Positions 10,326-23,133 are shown, counted from the first letter of the stretch. The stretch is 64,000 nt of DNA from Oegoconia quadripuncta (GCA_949316235.1 OX438743.1:30287242-30351241); one strand, 5' to 3'. The notes: a model not told the origin generated them from the sequence alone. Translations and numbers: made by a program.

Positions 10326-12018
10326 ACAGGGAACCTAACCTAATTAATAAACTTCTATAGTTTTTTTAGCTGTTTTAATTCCGGCAGGCATTGCATAAAA
10401 ATGCACTTTTTACAGCGGCTCTAACGATGCAACATTCCAAATTGCTATTTTATCGTTGGTCGCGATCAAATACGTATTCACGTTTGTGATTTATATGTTC
10501 GCTCGTATTTTCTTCTTAGTGACTAGCGGCGGAATTACTTTGTTAAATTTTACTAGCGTGGCTTTTGCATCGAGAGATTTATTCATTTTGTGGATTTACC
10601 ATTCGATTTGCTTTTAGGTGTTATATTATTTCTGCTTCACCTTTTCCTAGTCCGTTGCTGGACAGTTTTTGGACTAATTGAACTAACAACTCTTCTCATA
10701 CACTTCTTCTCTCGTGGGCTTTTTTACCGAAACCTGTAATTGTTATTACTCTTCGAAACTGTTTAACCGAATTTCTTCAAACATGGCTTAATAAACTTAA
10801 ACCGCACTCAAATCGGACCACGCATTATTGTGGTACATCCATAGTCTGGATACACATCCACAATGCCGTCAAACACATAACATCTGTCGTTTTTCGTAGG
10901 GGGTTAAAAATGTTCTGTGCCATGTTAGGTTGTCGTAACAAACGTAATTATATTCGGCTATTTTGTAACATCGACGTAACTACTCGTATAATATTAATAG
11001 CATCAGTTATTATAGGTACACAAAATGTCACCAGACCTCGGAGTATTTGTAGGTATATGATGCAGAATTCATATGCCTGCATTATTGCATCTTGGCATGC
11101 ATCGTGAATAATACGCGTATGCACAATGGGCTATACAGCCGCGTTGTGCGTGGTACAGACAATGTGGCACCCGGCAGGTTGGCAATAGTTATTATTAAAG
11201 TATATTCTAGGTGTACACTATATCTAAATTACAGTAGATACATACCAGGTAGATATATATACTCGTAAGTGCTATAAGTACCTGAAAATAAAATAGATAT
11301 AATTATTACTGTGAAAGAAAAAACCGAAAAGGATACTCAATTTTCATGGCAGTTCTCCAAAAAAGAAACGGCACCTTTATTTATATTATAACAAAGAAGC
11401 AACAAGGTTAGATCACTCTAATACCGTTGTAAAATTGTCGTAAAAGCGACAGTAAAGTGCAAAAATTTTTAAAACAAGGAACAAAGTATTGTATAAAAAC
11501 AACAAAGTACAACTAGATAATGAAATCCGCAATGAAGACAATCTATGGATTCAACTTGAAAGCTATCATAAAATCATTTCATGCCATATAATTAATACTG
11601 CAACAGTAACGAACCAAACAATATTGCACGTTACAAACACTACCCCTTCAAAATATAGTAACTGCCTACCGGTTTCCATTTAATTTTAGTATCTAATACG
11701 TAACATTAAAGTGCGATTTTCAATATCAACTCAACAGGTGATTACGCTACTAATTCGTAGAGTATACGAGTGTATGGAGGAGGAATCACGGGCGGGTAGT
11801 TTTCAATTGATACTATAGTTTGCGGTTCGAAGCGGTTCCATGTTAGAGTTGCATGAAAGGTGGCGTGGACTCTTTGTTTGGAGCGATATGTTTGTGTGTT
11901 TCTATTTATCGCTTCGTATGTGGGTTTGTATTTACATACTCGTATTTAGTAGCAAGTAAATGCAAGTTATAGTTCTTGTTTCAGAAATAACTCTTGTATG
12001 TCTATAATCTTAATATTT
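10326..12018. other. No gene seen
   Basis: Short open frames at 10910-11107 and 11489-11683 carry no recognisable motif. Anonymous AT-rich DNA. Confidence 0.5.
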
Positions 12019-12432
12019 GGTCCTTACCTTTGAAATTGGCGTTTTGTATGAAGAATTTCATTAAGACTGTTTTCTCCATACAAACATTCTTGTTTTTTTT
12101 TTGGGAACGGCAAATCCAATTTTAGCTAAACTTTATGTGTATTATCGGATAACATTAAGTTAAGTATAGGCAACGTTAATTTTTAAAAGAAACCGCTTTA
12201 TAAAAGTTTCAGCGAATCTAAGAAATGATTATGGGAAGCACATGAAAAGAGCTCTGTACAATTTTTTTTATTGTGTGATTTAGTCCAGAAATTAAAAAAT
12301 ATTTAATGTGAAACCATGAAATAATATTCCATTTTCCAAATAAAAAACTAATTTGGATATAGATTTGAAAATCGCAGGAATTGGTACATATGATTAACGA
12401 AGAAAAAAACTCCAATTTCATAGGTAAAGACC
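12019..12432. mobile_element. MITE with GGTCYTTACCTATGAAATTGG ends (uninterrupted copy)
   Basis: Left end GGTCCTTACCTTTGAAATTG, right end the complement of GGTCTTTACCTATGAAATTG. The inverted ends may extend outward through ATATT. There is no coding capacity. The same element, split by a mariner insertion, is at 49252-51029, so this copy shows the empty target. At 12118-12124 it lacks about 40 bp that the other copy has at 49364-49405. Confidence 0.8.
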
Positions 12433-13394
12433 CAATATATAAGCATAGACGTCCTGAGCCGACTCCAAATAAATTGCGACTAGGGCAAGAAGATGATGAT
12501 TGTATATAAGCATATTATTATATATTAAATCAGAAACCCAGGACAACATTAAAAATATACTCATTTCTATTTCATTTTCAATTGAAAGCAGTCTTTAAAT
12601 CAAGTCGGTGACCTACGAAGGCGGTTTACCGATTATCTCAATCGTTTCATACGCCATTTCGAAATATGGTATTATTTTAATTTTAAAATAAGCTTTATAG
12701 ACTGCATGGTGAAGTAGCCAAGACAAGTATAGAACTCCAAAAAATCGTAAACAGATCGACATAAATTATTCACTGATGCCTCTGTGTACGTCGACATAGC
12801 ATTTGATTTAAATTAGAAGGAATGCTGAGGGCACCTCACGGATATCGGTCACTTGATCATTCGTGAAAGTTTTCGGGCGCTCGAAAATCTCACCCCTCAG
12901 ATTGGCGCATTCTGCAGACCCGTGATTTATGATGGATGCCCCACCGCCTCTGTTTGACCGCCGACATATTTTTCCCATTACTCGAGTGAAAGAAAAAGTG
13001 ATGGTGTAATGCAGTGACGCGTGGAGATTTCCTGATTTGATGTAGGCGGTCGTAATACGGAAACGATACCTCCTTTTTTGCAAGAACGCATACTTAATGT
13101 TGACTGAAAACAATCTGTATCTTCCGATTTATTATATTCCGATTTAGAGATTTTCTGACTGAGATCACACTTTTGCAATATTTGTAAGTAAAACTTATAA
13201 CGTATACTATATCTACCTTGTAATGAAATGAAATGTTTATTTGCTACGGAATTTGGTACAAGAAGTTCTTAAAGCTGTAATTGTCTCCGCAAATTCTACC
13301 ACTGTGTGGTGTGCAAATATTGTATATATGTATAGTATTTAATATGTAGTGTCTTTAGTATAAAATCATAACCCATTTTTACAAGCTTAACTTA
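12433..13394. other. No recognised gene; one 101-codon frame
   Basis: A minus-strand frame of 101 codons at 12808-13113 overlaps another open frame at 12978-13178. The longer product contains GGGASIINHGSAECANLRGE, which I do not recognise. The base composition is slightly GC-richer than the surroundings, so a captured or decayed coding segment is possible but unproven. Confidence 0.35.
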
Positions 13395-13600
13395 ACTTGC
13401 AATGTACGAACATAATATAATTTAATAAGTTGTCCGTTTAAAAATTTGCAAACCATTTTCAACCACTTGTTATATCTGATTGCGCTGTTTTGCATATTTA
13501 TGTAAGTTCGGTGACAATGCAATTTTATGGTACTATCGAGCTGATCTGAGGATGGACCCAGGAGTGAACATCTCCAGTAACGTTCAATTCCGCGGTCAAT
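13395..13600. repeat. Dispersed repeat shared with 54040-54230
   Basis: The blocks AAATTTGCAAACCATTTTCA, CATATTTATGTAAGTTCGGT, GACAATGCAATTTTATGGTA and GTCGAGCTGA-like text occur in the same order and orientation at 54040-54230. There are many point differences. The type of element is unknown. Confidence 0.6.
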
Positions 13601-14054
13601 TTCATAGGACCTAATACAATAAAGTGTTAAATAAATGGATGACTTTCCCTGCAAAGCACAGAATTACTTATCCACGGACTAATCGCTTCAATCGTTGCTT
13701 AATTTCCCATATCGATAACATTAATGAATGCGATTGCACCAGAGAGACATATAATTCCGAGACCAGCGACAGTGTTCAACCGCAACTACAGCTGCTGTCG
13801 CTGACTACATGCGACATAATTGATTCCTATACATTTTCTATGAGTTTGTATGAAAGTACATTCCATGCACGGCGAAACTGTTGCAATGTGCAGATCAAGG
13901 ATGCAATTGATGGAAACACCAATATTTATTTCGTAGGATAAAAATTATCACTTGAAAACATAACATTTTTATCTTAATATTAAAATTATTGATATTATTG
14001 CTCATTCACAAAGCTGATTCCCCTGAGAAGAACGAGCAAGAAGCTCGAGGGTTG
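13601..14054. other. Unassigned stretch with a 105-codon frame
   Basis: The plus frame 13624-13941 encodes a Cys/Asn-rich product without a known motif. The stretch contains an inverted pair GCGACAG...CTGTCGC at about 13766-13802. It may be repeat-derived rather than coding. Confidence 0.35.
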
Positions 14055-14420
14055 CTCTTTTGAATAAGTTTGGATTACAATTGTATTGTATAATTAGACT
14101 GAACTGACTGACTGACTGCTTGCTTATCATCCAGATAGAATTTCTGTTTTATCATGGTTTTGAATTTACTTAAAGGTAAATTTTGAATGTCCACTGGAAC
14201 CTTATTATAAAAGCGTATACATTGCCCCTTAAATGACTTTGTGTAAACGGCTGACATGAACAGCAAGTTTATTTTTATACCTTGTATTAACATTATGTAT
14301 ATCACTATTTTTCTTGAACGATTCTAGATTTTTTCTTACATACATTAAATTTTCGTAAACATATAGCGACGCTAATGCGTGCGACACGTATAATGAATCA
14401 TTAATCAATGTGAGTTGCAT
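14055..14420 (-). pseudogene. C-terminal remnant of a non-LTR retrotransposon polymerase
   Basis: Two adjacent minus-strand frames together give the pattern seen at the end of insect Jockey/BS-like LINE polymerases. The first (14229-14420) encodes LASLYVYENLMYVRKNLESF and then DIHNVNTRYKNKLAV. The second (14075-14305) encodes SFKGQCIRFYNKVPVDIQNL followed by PLSKFKTMIKQKF. The two halves are out of frame with each other, and the terminal KAYY...W segment of the family is not visible. This is a dead fragment: no reverse transcriptase core or 3' tail is attached. The clade is inferred from motif memory. Confidence 0.65.
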
Positions 14421-17269
14421 AAGGTGGTGGTGCGTCAGATACTACACATTTACCTGTCGCCACGACTACAAGCGGCACTACACATCTTGATCAGAATCAA
14501 TCGTGTGTTAGGACAGTCCTATATAGTTTCATTAAAATTAGTCATGCATGCATGCATTCATGGTACTCTTGATTTGGCCTTTCTTTAAGACGTCCCCAAT
14601 TTGATATTGATGATGCTTTATAATACTTTATTACTCTAGCAATACCGTATATCGCTTTCGTTAGTCTTCTTTCATTCAAAATCTAACATGCCCAAACCAT
14701 CTAAGAATACCTTTTTTAACCTTTGTCACTATATCTTCTTTTTTCGGCATTAATCTTTATTTACACTACTCGTAGTGTAAACGAATACTCGTATTCGTCA
14801 TTACAATCTTTCAAAGTCACCAAATAACTCATCAATAATCACACGGTACGCACCTCAATGCCAGTTAAGTATATCTCAGAAGTTTTTGATATCTTAAATG
14901 CGAACCACGACTGGAATTTATATCCTGAATCCTACACTATTCTCACACTTTATTCCATACACATCTCATGTTAACACCACTAAAATAAACTCTTGTTTGC
15001 ACACCAAAAATACCAGCTGCAACCCACATATCTCGTACAGCGTTTATTTTGCGAACTACCTAATAAATATCACCACTTAACTCAGACCCACCTCGTGCTT
15101 CTACTCCTCATATTTATGGACGAATAAAGGAGCTCACATTATACTGGTAGTGTAAGTACAAGTAGTAACATAACTAACCATCAAACACCCTTGCGTACTT
15201 AGAATAAATTTTCAATACTCTTCAGCACACGTCGTTAGTTCTGTTCAAGGGTTTCTTATATTTACGCACTCAGCTTATCTCTAAGATGTGCATGAATGTG
15301 CTTATACAGGGGCGTGAGGAATACAGAGGCAACCGGATGAATTTCGTAAAACTTTTTCTCTTAATGGCTTTTTAATACTTTTCGGAGGCTTCCCACAGTT
15401 TAATCTTGATAGATTTGGATATGATCGATTGCTGTATTGGGAACGTAGTTTGTTGTATCTGTGGATCATTTATAAAGCCAACAAAGACACATTTACTTGA
15501 TATAGTCGTATTAGATAATGTTTGTGAATATTATGATCTCTATATGACGTTTGACAGCAGATTCCAGCCAGATAAACAGCAATATAAAAGTGAGGCTGAT
15601 CTCTCTATCTATTCAGGTAGCCTGTACACGAGTGATAGCTGAGGTGCTAAACAAACAACCACACTTTCCTGAACGATAACCGTATATCGCGGCAGGTGTG
15701 CGAACGTCCTACGCACCGACAGTTACTGAGCGAAGGCAGTGTGCGCTTAGCGAGTAATGAGCTGGAATGAGCGGGTGGTCTAATGCATCAAACAATTGGA
15801 AATCTTCTATGCTCGAGAGGGTTATGAAGAAAGTTTATTCCATTACTAAATTGTAGAAAAGGAATTAGTGTTAGTTACCTACTTAAAGGATTTTTCAACG
15901 AACCAACAATGATAACTTCATCTTTTATTATAAGAATCCTTTATTGGATCCAAAGACATGTTTCCACGTAAGTGTAAATACAAATAAATACTATAAATAA
16001 ATAATAATAAAAAATATCCTGAGACATTTGAATCTTTAGAGAATCCCCCAAGAGACTGTGATTCTATTATCCACATAAATACACTAACTGTGATAAAATA
16101 AGAACCATCTCACAAACACTAGCTTACGATACGATAAACACCAGATACGAAGAAACCGTTTTGGCGCTAAAATGCAACAGACAGACACAGGCTTCCAAAT
16201 TATTACACCGCTACTTTTGTCGGGAATTAAAAAGAAACGAATACTACGACTTTGTACAATGTAATAATAGCAGAGCAATTTGTAGTGGTAAAATCATAAA
16301 AATGTGACTCTGAAATTAAGGGCTTTACGACTACGATATCCACGCCACGTAGCAATTTCGATTACCTTCTAGTTTATAACCTTTCAAATTCCAAACATTA
16401 TTTCTCAAGTAATTTAGCGAAATTTCAATTTCCTACCCATTCCGCAATTCAATTCGATGCCTGACCTGACATCAAGAATCAGCCGGAATTGTTTCCATGA
16501 TAATTAAATTTGTTACGTTTTACCGGCCGTTCGTAAGGAAATTAGAAAAGTTGAATTGTAACATCAAAGATTTTCACCGTTCAAAACATTTTAGAAACTT
16601 CGTCCCGGAAAAAATTCTTTTTGTTTCTGCAAAGTAATAAATTAGATAATTGGACAGGAGTCAGCGGATTGAAAATACGCTTCAGCACACATGCATTTTT
16701 TCTACATAATGAATGATTATTTTAAATTCGCCATTTGTCAAAATTGACTGAAGTAAGTTTAACACTAGTGTATTAAAATGCACATAAAGTACATCCAAAA
16801 TCATGTAAATGTATGATTCAGTTTTCACAATACATGTAATATATGTCACGTTTATTGAACTCTATACCACAGTAACATCACCATTCGAGTTTAAACTTTA
16901 AACCGTTGATGTAAAAGCACGTATTAATCTGTAGAGTTTTAAATCTTTTCAAACATGATATTACTCGCTGTAGTTTTGTTAGGTACAGCCAGTTTTCAAT
17001 GGGCTGCAATCGGCGTTTAGTTCGTGGTGTTTAATGAAAATACAGGAGCCGTTCGTTTCATTTCGCACAGGGTTTACTGCAAAACGGCAGTGCTTTTGCA
17101 ATGGGAATGATAACTGCTGCAATAATATTACCCGTTTAAGTATAGGAGTTATCGTTTCAATACCTATATAGGTACTGTTTTTCTTTTGTTTTAGTTTATG
17201 AAAACATTAATATGGATACGGAAACTGCAACGTCTGCTTATGAAGCTCATAAGCTACATTTTTTCAATC
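14421..17269. other. Mostly anonymous DNA
   Basis: A 10-bp perfect hairpin TTTACACTAC / GTAGTGTAAA sits at about 14760-14781. The plus frame 15406-15642 is described separately. The rest shows only short frames without motifs. Confidence 0.45.
15406..15642 (+). pseudogene. 78-codon frame with CxxC motif, possibly TE-derived
   Basis: The product starts MIDLDMIDCCIGNVVCCICG and continues SFIKPTKTHLLDIVVLDNVC then EYYDLYMTF, with PDKQQY further on. The CxICGxF...DxV...YxLYxxF spacing loosely recalls the zinc-binding N-terminal domain found in many insect TE-like proteins (CYICGEF...FV..AY..YF...DQDKxWAPH). Later Cys and His residues are missing. This could be chance. No start context or neighbouring exon supports a living gene. 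Confidence 0.2.
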
Positions 17270-17610
17270 ATTAATTAAACGTAAGATATATGATATCATT
17301 TGTTGAATATTAATTTAAATCTGAGTATTGAAAATAATAATAGGGAGATTGTACGCCCTTCTTTATTCCCCGTCATACACTCTCTAACCGCTTATAGGGT
17401 TGGCTGGAAGAGATCTCTCTTAGAGATAAGCTCACCTTTGTATCTTTTTATCTGACAAATGTATCTTTTGTGTTTATTTGCAATAAAGAATCTGTAAAAT
17501 CTAAGCGCAAGAAACCCACAGGGTCATTGTTCTGATTTTATTTAAAATAAAAATATGTAGGTAATTAACTAAATAATATAATACAATTTTATAATTTTTG
17601 GAAGTTGGAT
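17270..17610 (+). repeat. Dispersed repeat split by a LINE tail
   Basis: 17276-17340 (AACGTAAGATATATGATATC, ATTTGTTGAATATTAATTTA) and 17505-17607 (GCGCAAGAAACCCACAGGGT ... ACAATTTTATAATTTTTGGA) correspond to the two parts of a continuous copy at 29710-29947. The DNA between them, 17341-17504, is absent from that copy and ends like a retroposon, so it is a nested insertion. Confidence 0.65.
17341..17504 (+). mobile_element. LINE/retroposon 3' tail
   Basis: It contains GGCTGGAAGAGATCTCTCTT, AGAGATAAGCTCACCTTTGT and GCAATAAAGAAT, a 3' end common among lepidopteran non-LTR elements as I recall. A similar tail in reverse orientation lies at 39330-39480, and its last part at 20705-20760. Confidence 0.55.
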
Positions 17611-18477
17611 AGAACTTTACCATGCGTGTTTGTCATTCAAGTAGTCACAAATTTCACTAATTTTGTCTCCGAATAAAATACAAGATATTAGATTAGGTAT
17701 CAACAAATTCGTAATATGATTAACTAAACAAACCAATTTCTAAATGTTTTGTCGCCTATTTTTGGGTAGAATCTGCCTATTCCTTTTTTCAGAGCTAATT
17801 TTGCGGGCGCCACTGGACGGAATATACCCTCTTAATAAATGAAATCACTATGCTACTCCGAAAATATTTCCAAATTTTCTTTCGATTACCTATTCCTGTC
17901 CGAAGTTTATTTGAAACTCAATTATAGACTTAAATCTTAAGGGTCAACTTTAAATAGCTATATGTAATGTTTGCCACATATCCACAGACCCCTAAATCCC
18001 AGCTCCACCACCCTTGTTTACTGGGATGTGCGGAACTCTTCGATAGCACGTCAGCAATATAGTAAATCTCACTTCCCTATGTATGTACGCTTCATTAAAC
18101 AGATACAGCACTCGAACGGTTATTGAAGTAGTTACAGCATTTTAATGCAAAATAGATACAATGGTGTCAATTTTGTGCCACACGTTTAAAATAACATGTT
18201 TGTCCTATTTTATTGACGAGCACATGAAAAAGACAACATGACTTTTTAGTTTCACTTTCCATCGTTCAGAAACCATAATCTACAGGCGGGTTAAAAGTTA
18301 CATAAATCAGCTGAAAAAATCATTTACCTACATTTTATCATAATGCACTGGGCGTGTTCCGAAACGCACAATACGCACATGGACATTTCAGGGTTCCCTT
18401 CTTGGTCTTCTTGATCAGGGTACGATGGGACTGTCATGTCTAGAAGGACTCAAGTCCCTAAATTAAATAAAGATTTA
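17611..18477. other. No gene seen
   Basis: Anonymous AT-rich DNA with no recognisable repeat or frame. Confidence 0.5.
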
Positions 18478-18557
18478 ACCGCCTCCGTGGCTCAAGTAAA
18501 CAACATTGGGTTTACGTTTCGGAGGTCGCGGTTTCGATCCCCAGCGATATAACTAGG
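18478..18557 (+). mobile_element. SINE family B, tRNA-like head only
   Basis: CCGCCTCCGTGGCTCAAGTA, then AACATTGGGTTTACGTTTCG, then GGTTTCGATCCCCAGC match the head of the SINE copies at 25690-25995 and 28674-28978. The pol III B-box consensus GGTTCRANYCC is altered by an extra T here. The body of the element is absent. Confidence 0.7.
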
Positions 18558-20684
18558 ACTAAACTCGGTTTGGTATCAAATGCTAAAAAAAAAAGATTAA
18601 AAAGAAAAATAGAAGGGTTCCCTTAGTCAAAATGGAACTTTATAGTTTTGCCATGGCCGTTTGTATATATTGTCTGATCCAACTTCTCGTTCAGTAGAGA
18701 TATGTTTGGTAAAGAGAGGTGAAATTATAGGTATTTGGATGCGATGAGATTGGCATCGTCACTCTGTCATCCTTAAATTAAATGAAGATAAAAAAACGTA
18801 TGTCTGTTTGTCCGCGGTTTAGCTCAGAGGCTCTTAGTACTAGTACTTAGCTATAATATTGCATTGGTATACATATTAATTCACGTCGACAATCTGGCAA
18901 AATAAAATCTTGAAAAAAAAACACGTAACGTGGTGGATGAATTTTTGAATTTTGTACTCTACCGCGTGGTATGTCATTTAAAAATATTAGAGGTTATCTT
19001 GAACAGTTTATCAATTCAGGGATCCGTTTAAGAAATATTACTTTTTAACGTGCTAATTATTTAACCTGACAAGTGAAGTTTAGTTGATACGGTGGGGCCT
19101 GCCAGCTAAACGATTGGTTTTGGATACGTGAAAAAATTCACGGCAGTAGTATATATAACTAAGTTAGAAGGAAAACTAGCACAGCTAAGTAGGCTTTACA
19201 AGTTAATAAGTAATGGTCGAAATACATAAAATATATTTCCGTTTAAAATGAAATAGCCAATAACAATTCTTACCGCTCATAACTACTACACAGTAATATG
19301 ATACCTATACATAGGTTAAAATACTTCTGGAGCTGGCACAATTTGCGGTTACCGTCGTAGTTAATTTTCTCTCAAGCCTTCCGTGAACACATTTTGCGAA
19401 TGCGGGAAATGTAACGTATACATTGAGTGCTCTCTTTGAGTGGCTGCTGTGAATTTTAAACAAAGTAATCGATAGTGCTGTTGATATTGTACAATACTCG
19501 TATTTACCTGTAACCTTAAACTAGGTATACAAAGTTGCAGACGAATGTTGTTTGAAGTAAGACCTACTTAAATGACGAGGTAACTGTAGGTTAATACAGA
19601 CCTATTTATAAATATATCTATATCAATAATATAAAGAGGTAAATAAGTTTGATTTTGTGAGGTAATCTCTGGAACTACATTCGATTAAGAAAATTCTAAT
19701 AGAAAGCTACACTATTCTGATTATTTATTTGTTTACATAATCCATACCTACCAAGTTGCGTGTGGTTTTCGACACCCATAGGAAGAGACAGGTTGGTCCT
19801 ATTCGAATAGACAACTAATTTAGAAATTAATAAATACTTAATCCGAGTAAAAGTCACAGAATTAAATGTACACGAATAGGTTATTCGCAATTCGACGAGT
19901 TAGTTCATCGAGTTGCTTCGAGAATGCAATCGACTTAATCGAATGATTCGCGGAGTCAAATGATTAATATAATTTGGGGTCGAGCATTGCTAGTCTTGAA
20001 TATGAGGTAATGAATTAAAATAGCTTGGATATAAAGTACTGTCGATTCAACTTGGAACTCTATTCTACATACTACATATGAGAAACTTCAACAATATAAG
20101 TTTCAGTTGTTTGCTTCAAGGCACAAGAATAAAAGTCATCCAAGCGTGCAATACGTGGAGCGAACAAGGGAAGTGAGCTCGTAACAAGCGAGTGTAAGGT
20201 TAACTCTCACACAACAAAAGTTCCTAATGAGATATCCTGCAGCCTAAAGGATTTACGGCCCCTTGATGGTGGGAACACCACAAACAATTTCGGATGATAT
20301 TTCTGGTAAAGGATGCACACAAAGTCCACTCATGTTTTATTTCTCAAATAGTCGAAACATATTAAAATTCACTTGACTACCAGCCTCTAGTCTACAGGCC
20401 CTGTTGGGGTAATATCGAATATCAGCGTCATTGGTGCAAAGACCTTATAACTTACGGTGGTGTGACAAACGATCAATGAGCTAAACTGAATCAAACCTTC
20501 GCTGAGTTTCTCACGACGTCCTTCTCCATATAGGGTTAGCCATAGTGCCATTTTGGATTTCATTGACAACACTCCCATTGATCGAGGGAAGTAGATATTT
20601 AGATAGATAAGCACTTATTTGCATCCATGTACACACACATAACAAATTTTACATATGAAAAATCAACTTAAACAATAAAACACA
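18558..20684. other. Mostly anonymous DNA; small fragments and one frame
   Basis: 19772-19806 (TTTCGACACCCATAGGAAGA) is an end fragment of the GGGAAGAGACGGG repeat. A minus-strand frame at 20387-20614 encodes MKSKMALWLTLYGEGRREKL and ends TPTGPVD. It looks more protein-like than its surroundings but matches no family I know. Confidence 0.4.
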
Positions 20685-20870
20685 ACTTCATCATCGATGT
20701 TAAACGTTCTTTGTATTTTATTTTTGTGTGCAATAAAGAATTTAATAATAATAATAATAAAACAAAAGTACAGAAACAACAAATATTATGTGTGTGCCGC
20801 AGTATACAAAAAGGCTACAGCTCAGTGGATTTGCCCGAGGCGGGCAAAACACTGGTATTCTGCTGAAACC
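20685..20870 (+). repeat. Retroposon tail and adjoining repeat fragment
   Basis: TTTATTTTTGTGTGCAATAA followed by AGAATTTAATAATAATAATAA is a retroposon-type end with a microsatellite tail. 20788-20860 then resembles 6703-6780 (TATGTGTGTGCCGCAG, GCTACAGCTCAGTGG, CAAAACACTGGTATTC). Confidence 0.5.
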
Positions 20871-21764
20871 TGACGGTTCGTCGTGGCACAAATGGAATTT
20901 TGAAATGTGTTTGGTGTTATCAAATTAAAACTAACGTATTGGTAAATGAATATTGTGTAAAATTATTCCCGTAAGATATTGGATCCAATTAATAAAACAT
21001 ACCTAATTAAGTTATTGGACCAATTATTATTATTATTATAGAATAAATTGATAATTAATGAAAAATTAAGAAATTATTGCAAGTTTCGATTTCATATTCT
21101 ATACACGTTATAATTATAATAAACTATTTCGATTTGTGAAAGTAGAAATCTTCTTCTTTCTGCTTTCGCAACCTATTTCTTTCTTTAATTAGCTTAAGGC
21201 TAGGGCCCAAGTGGCAATAGAGTGACGTAGGTAGAACACCTTCAGTAGGCCGTGTCGAGTACCACTGTCGATCTTAGTATATAGGAGTTACCTACAGTGC
21301 GAGGAGTGAGGCAGGCAAGATTGTACACTGCTGCCAATGATGTATGCATTTCAGGTGATAACTGTAGTGATTATTTTTCCACGATTTTGTCACAACAACT
21401 AACCCGTTTCAATATACAAAGCGTTTGTCCTAAATACTCTATAAGAAATCTTTTGAATCACCCTCTAGTCGACCCCCTTCTTTGGGGTAAATCTCCGTTC
21501 TGATTAAGTAGATGTTTCTAAGGAAGCATTAATTTTAGGGGAGCTTACAACCGACTGCGAGGAGATGAAAGAAAATCTAATGTATTTCATGATGATACAC
21601 GAAAATTGATTGTCCTAGTGCATTCATATTTTGCATTAATCTCAGAAACCATTTACTAAAGTTCTTGCCTTTAAATGAAAGTACGTGTTATTCTGATCAT
21701 TTACATAATAATAAACAAGCAATAACAATGAATCCCTCGGCGATATTCAGTATAATTATTATTT
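20871..21764. other. No gene seen
   Basis: AT-rich with short ATT runs near 21025. Nothing else is supported. Confidence 0.5.
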
Positions 21765-21910
21765 TTAATACCCGACGAAAAACGACGGGTGTTATGTGTT
21801 TAATGGCGCTGTGTGTCCAATCTTTAACTGGATGTACCTCAGTAATGCGTATATAGTCCGATTTGTGTGTTGTTTATATTTTTATTAAAAGTTAAACTAG
21901 GGCAACGTTT
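21765..21910 (+). repeat. Fragment of CCCGACGAAAAACGACGGGTG repeat
   Basis: ACCCGACGAAAAACGACGGG then TGTTATGTGTTTAATGGCGC is a block that recurs, more decayed, at about 3435 and as GCAGAAAAAGGGGTGTTATA at 22566. It belongs to a dispersed non-coding repeat of unknown class. Confidence 0.5.
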
Positions 21911-22176
21911 GCGATTAAAATCGATTATGCCGTTTCGAAGATTTTCTAGCTTTTAAAATAGTTGGTTGATACATTTTGATGATATCAGTCTTTCGGGAGT
22001 GTGCTAAATTTTCAATAATATATAGTTATTTTCTTTCTTTTGTCAAATTACAAATTGTAAAAATACTTACTTAATAGCTATAAAAGTATATGGAAACCAA
22101 AATCACTAGACAGCATATTTTGTATTTTGTGGGCGCCTACATACATACATAACCTCACGACATATAATATACCATG
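21911..22176. other. No gene seen
   Basis: Anonymous DNA between repeat fragments. Confidence 0.5.
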
Positions 22177-22402
22177 CCAAATGGGGTGGTCAGAGATATC
22201 CAAAACATTATCCAATCATTAAAAGTTTAATGCTTGAAACAACATCCACGGTTCACCTTATAAAGTATACAGAAATGCACATGTGACAGGTGGTGAGCCC
22301 ATTGCCGTTAAAACGTGCGAATGTTTAGATGTTATTTGGTGTAAAGTCCCATAGTCGCCTTTTACGACACCCACGGGAAGAGACGGGTTGGTTCTATTCT
22401 TT
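22177..22402 (+). repeat. Dispersed repeat, GTGGTCAGAGA / GGGAAGAGACGGG family, copy 3
   Basis: GGGGTGGTCAGAGATATCCA starts it. ATTAAAAGTTTAATGCTTGA, AACAACATCCACGGTTCACC and TTTTACGACACCCACGGGAA complete it. It is the best-preserved of the three collinear copies. Confidence 0.7.
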
Positions 22403-22809
22403 TTACATGCCGGAACTACTATCACGTCGTTAGTATCAATCAGTTTAAGTAGGTATTTTTTTTGTTTTGTCGAATCACAAATTGCAACCCTATCTTTTGG
22501 TTTCTTACTCGTTCTTCTCTGCGGTGTCAGCCTAGTGAAGAGAGGTAAGATATTTTAAATCTCCGATGCAGAAAAAGGGGTGTTATAAATTTGATGATAA
22601 TATCTGTCCGTAATACTGTAACGCAAAAACATGTAAACAAATTTCAAAATGGTTTTTTATTTTCGAAAGCTGGTGTTTACGTATATGGTCCTTAGTTGAT
22701 TGAATTCGGTTCGGCTGTTTCAAAAATATTTAACTTTTAACACAGTTGCTTTGTTTTGCCTGAATGATATTAATATGTTTATACCTTGTTGTTTTCTAAG
22801 GTGTTACTA
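22403..22809 (+). repeat. Fragment of GAAAAAGGGGTGTTATAA repeat
   Basis: GATGCAGAAAAAGGGGTGTT followed by ATAAATTTGATGATAATATC and a TCTGTCCGT string is the same class as 21765-21910. The rest of the interval is anonymous. Confidence 0.4.
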
Positions 22810-23133
22810 GCTGTTGGCCGTGGCACGTTTCATCAAAATCGGTTCAGAAAAAAAATATCCTATATGTTAATCCAGCTCTTATTCTATTTACCAACCAAAT
22901 TTCATTCAAATCTATCAAGCCGTTCAGGCGTGTAGAGGTAACACACACATATTCACACACACAAACTTTCGCGTTTATAATATTATACTAGCTGAACTTC
23001 ATCAAAATTAGTTCAGCAAAAAAAATTGCCTAAATGTTAATCCAGGTTGTTATCTATAAACCAAATATCATCCAAATCCGTTCATCCGTTTATGCGTGAA
23101 GAGGTAACAAACTTTTGCATTTATAATATTAGT
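22810..23133 (+). repeat. Two tandem copies of a CTAGCTG...TTTATAATATTA repeat
   Basis: Each unit starts with CTAGCTG, contains CATCAAAAT(C/T)(G/A)GTTCAG and a CCAAAT(T/C)CGTTCA-like block, and ends with TTTATAATATTA. The units are 22810-22988 and 22989-23133. This is the well-known lepidopteran repeat form in which TTTATAATATTAGT meets CTAGC; Helitron-related (Lep1-like) or LINE-tail origin is possible but cannot be decided here. Confidence 0.6.
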
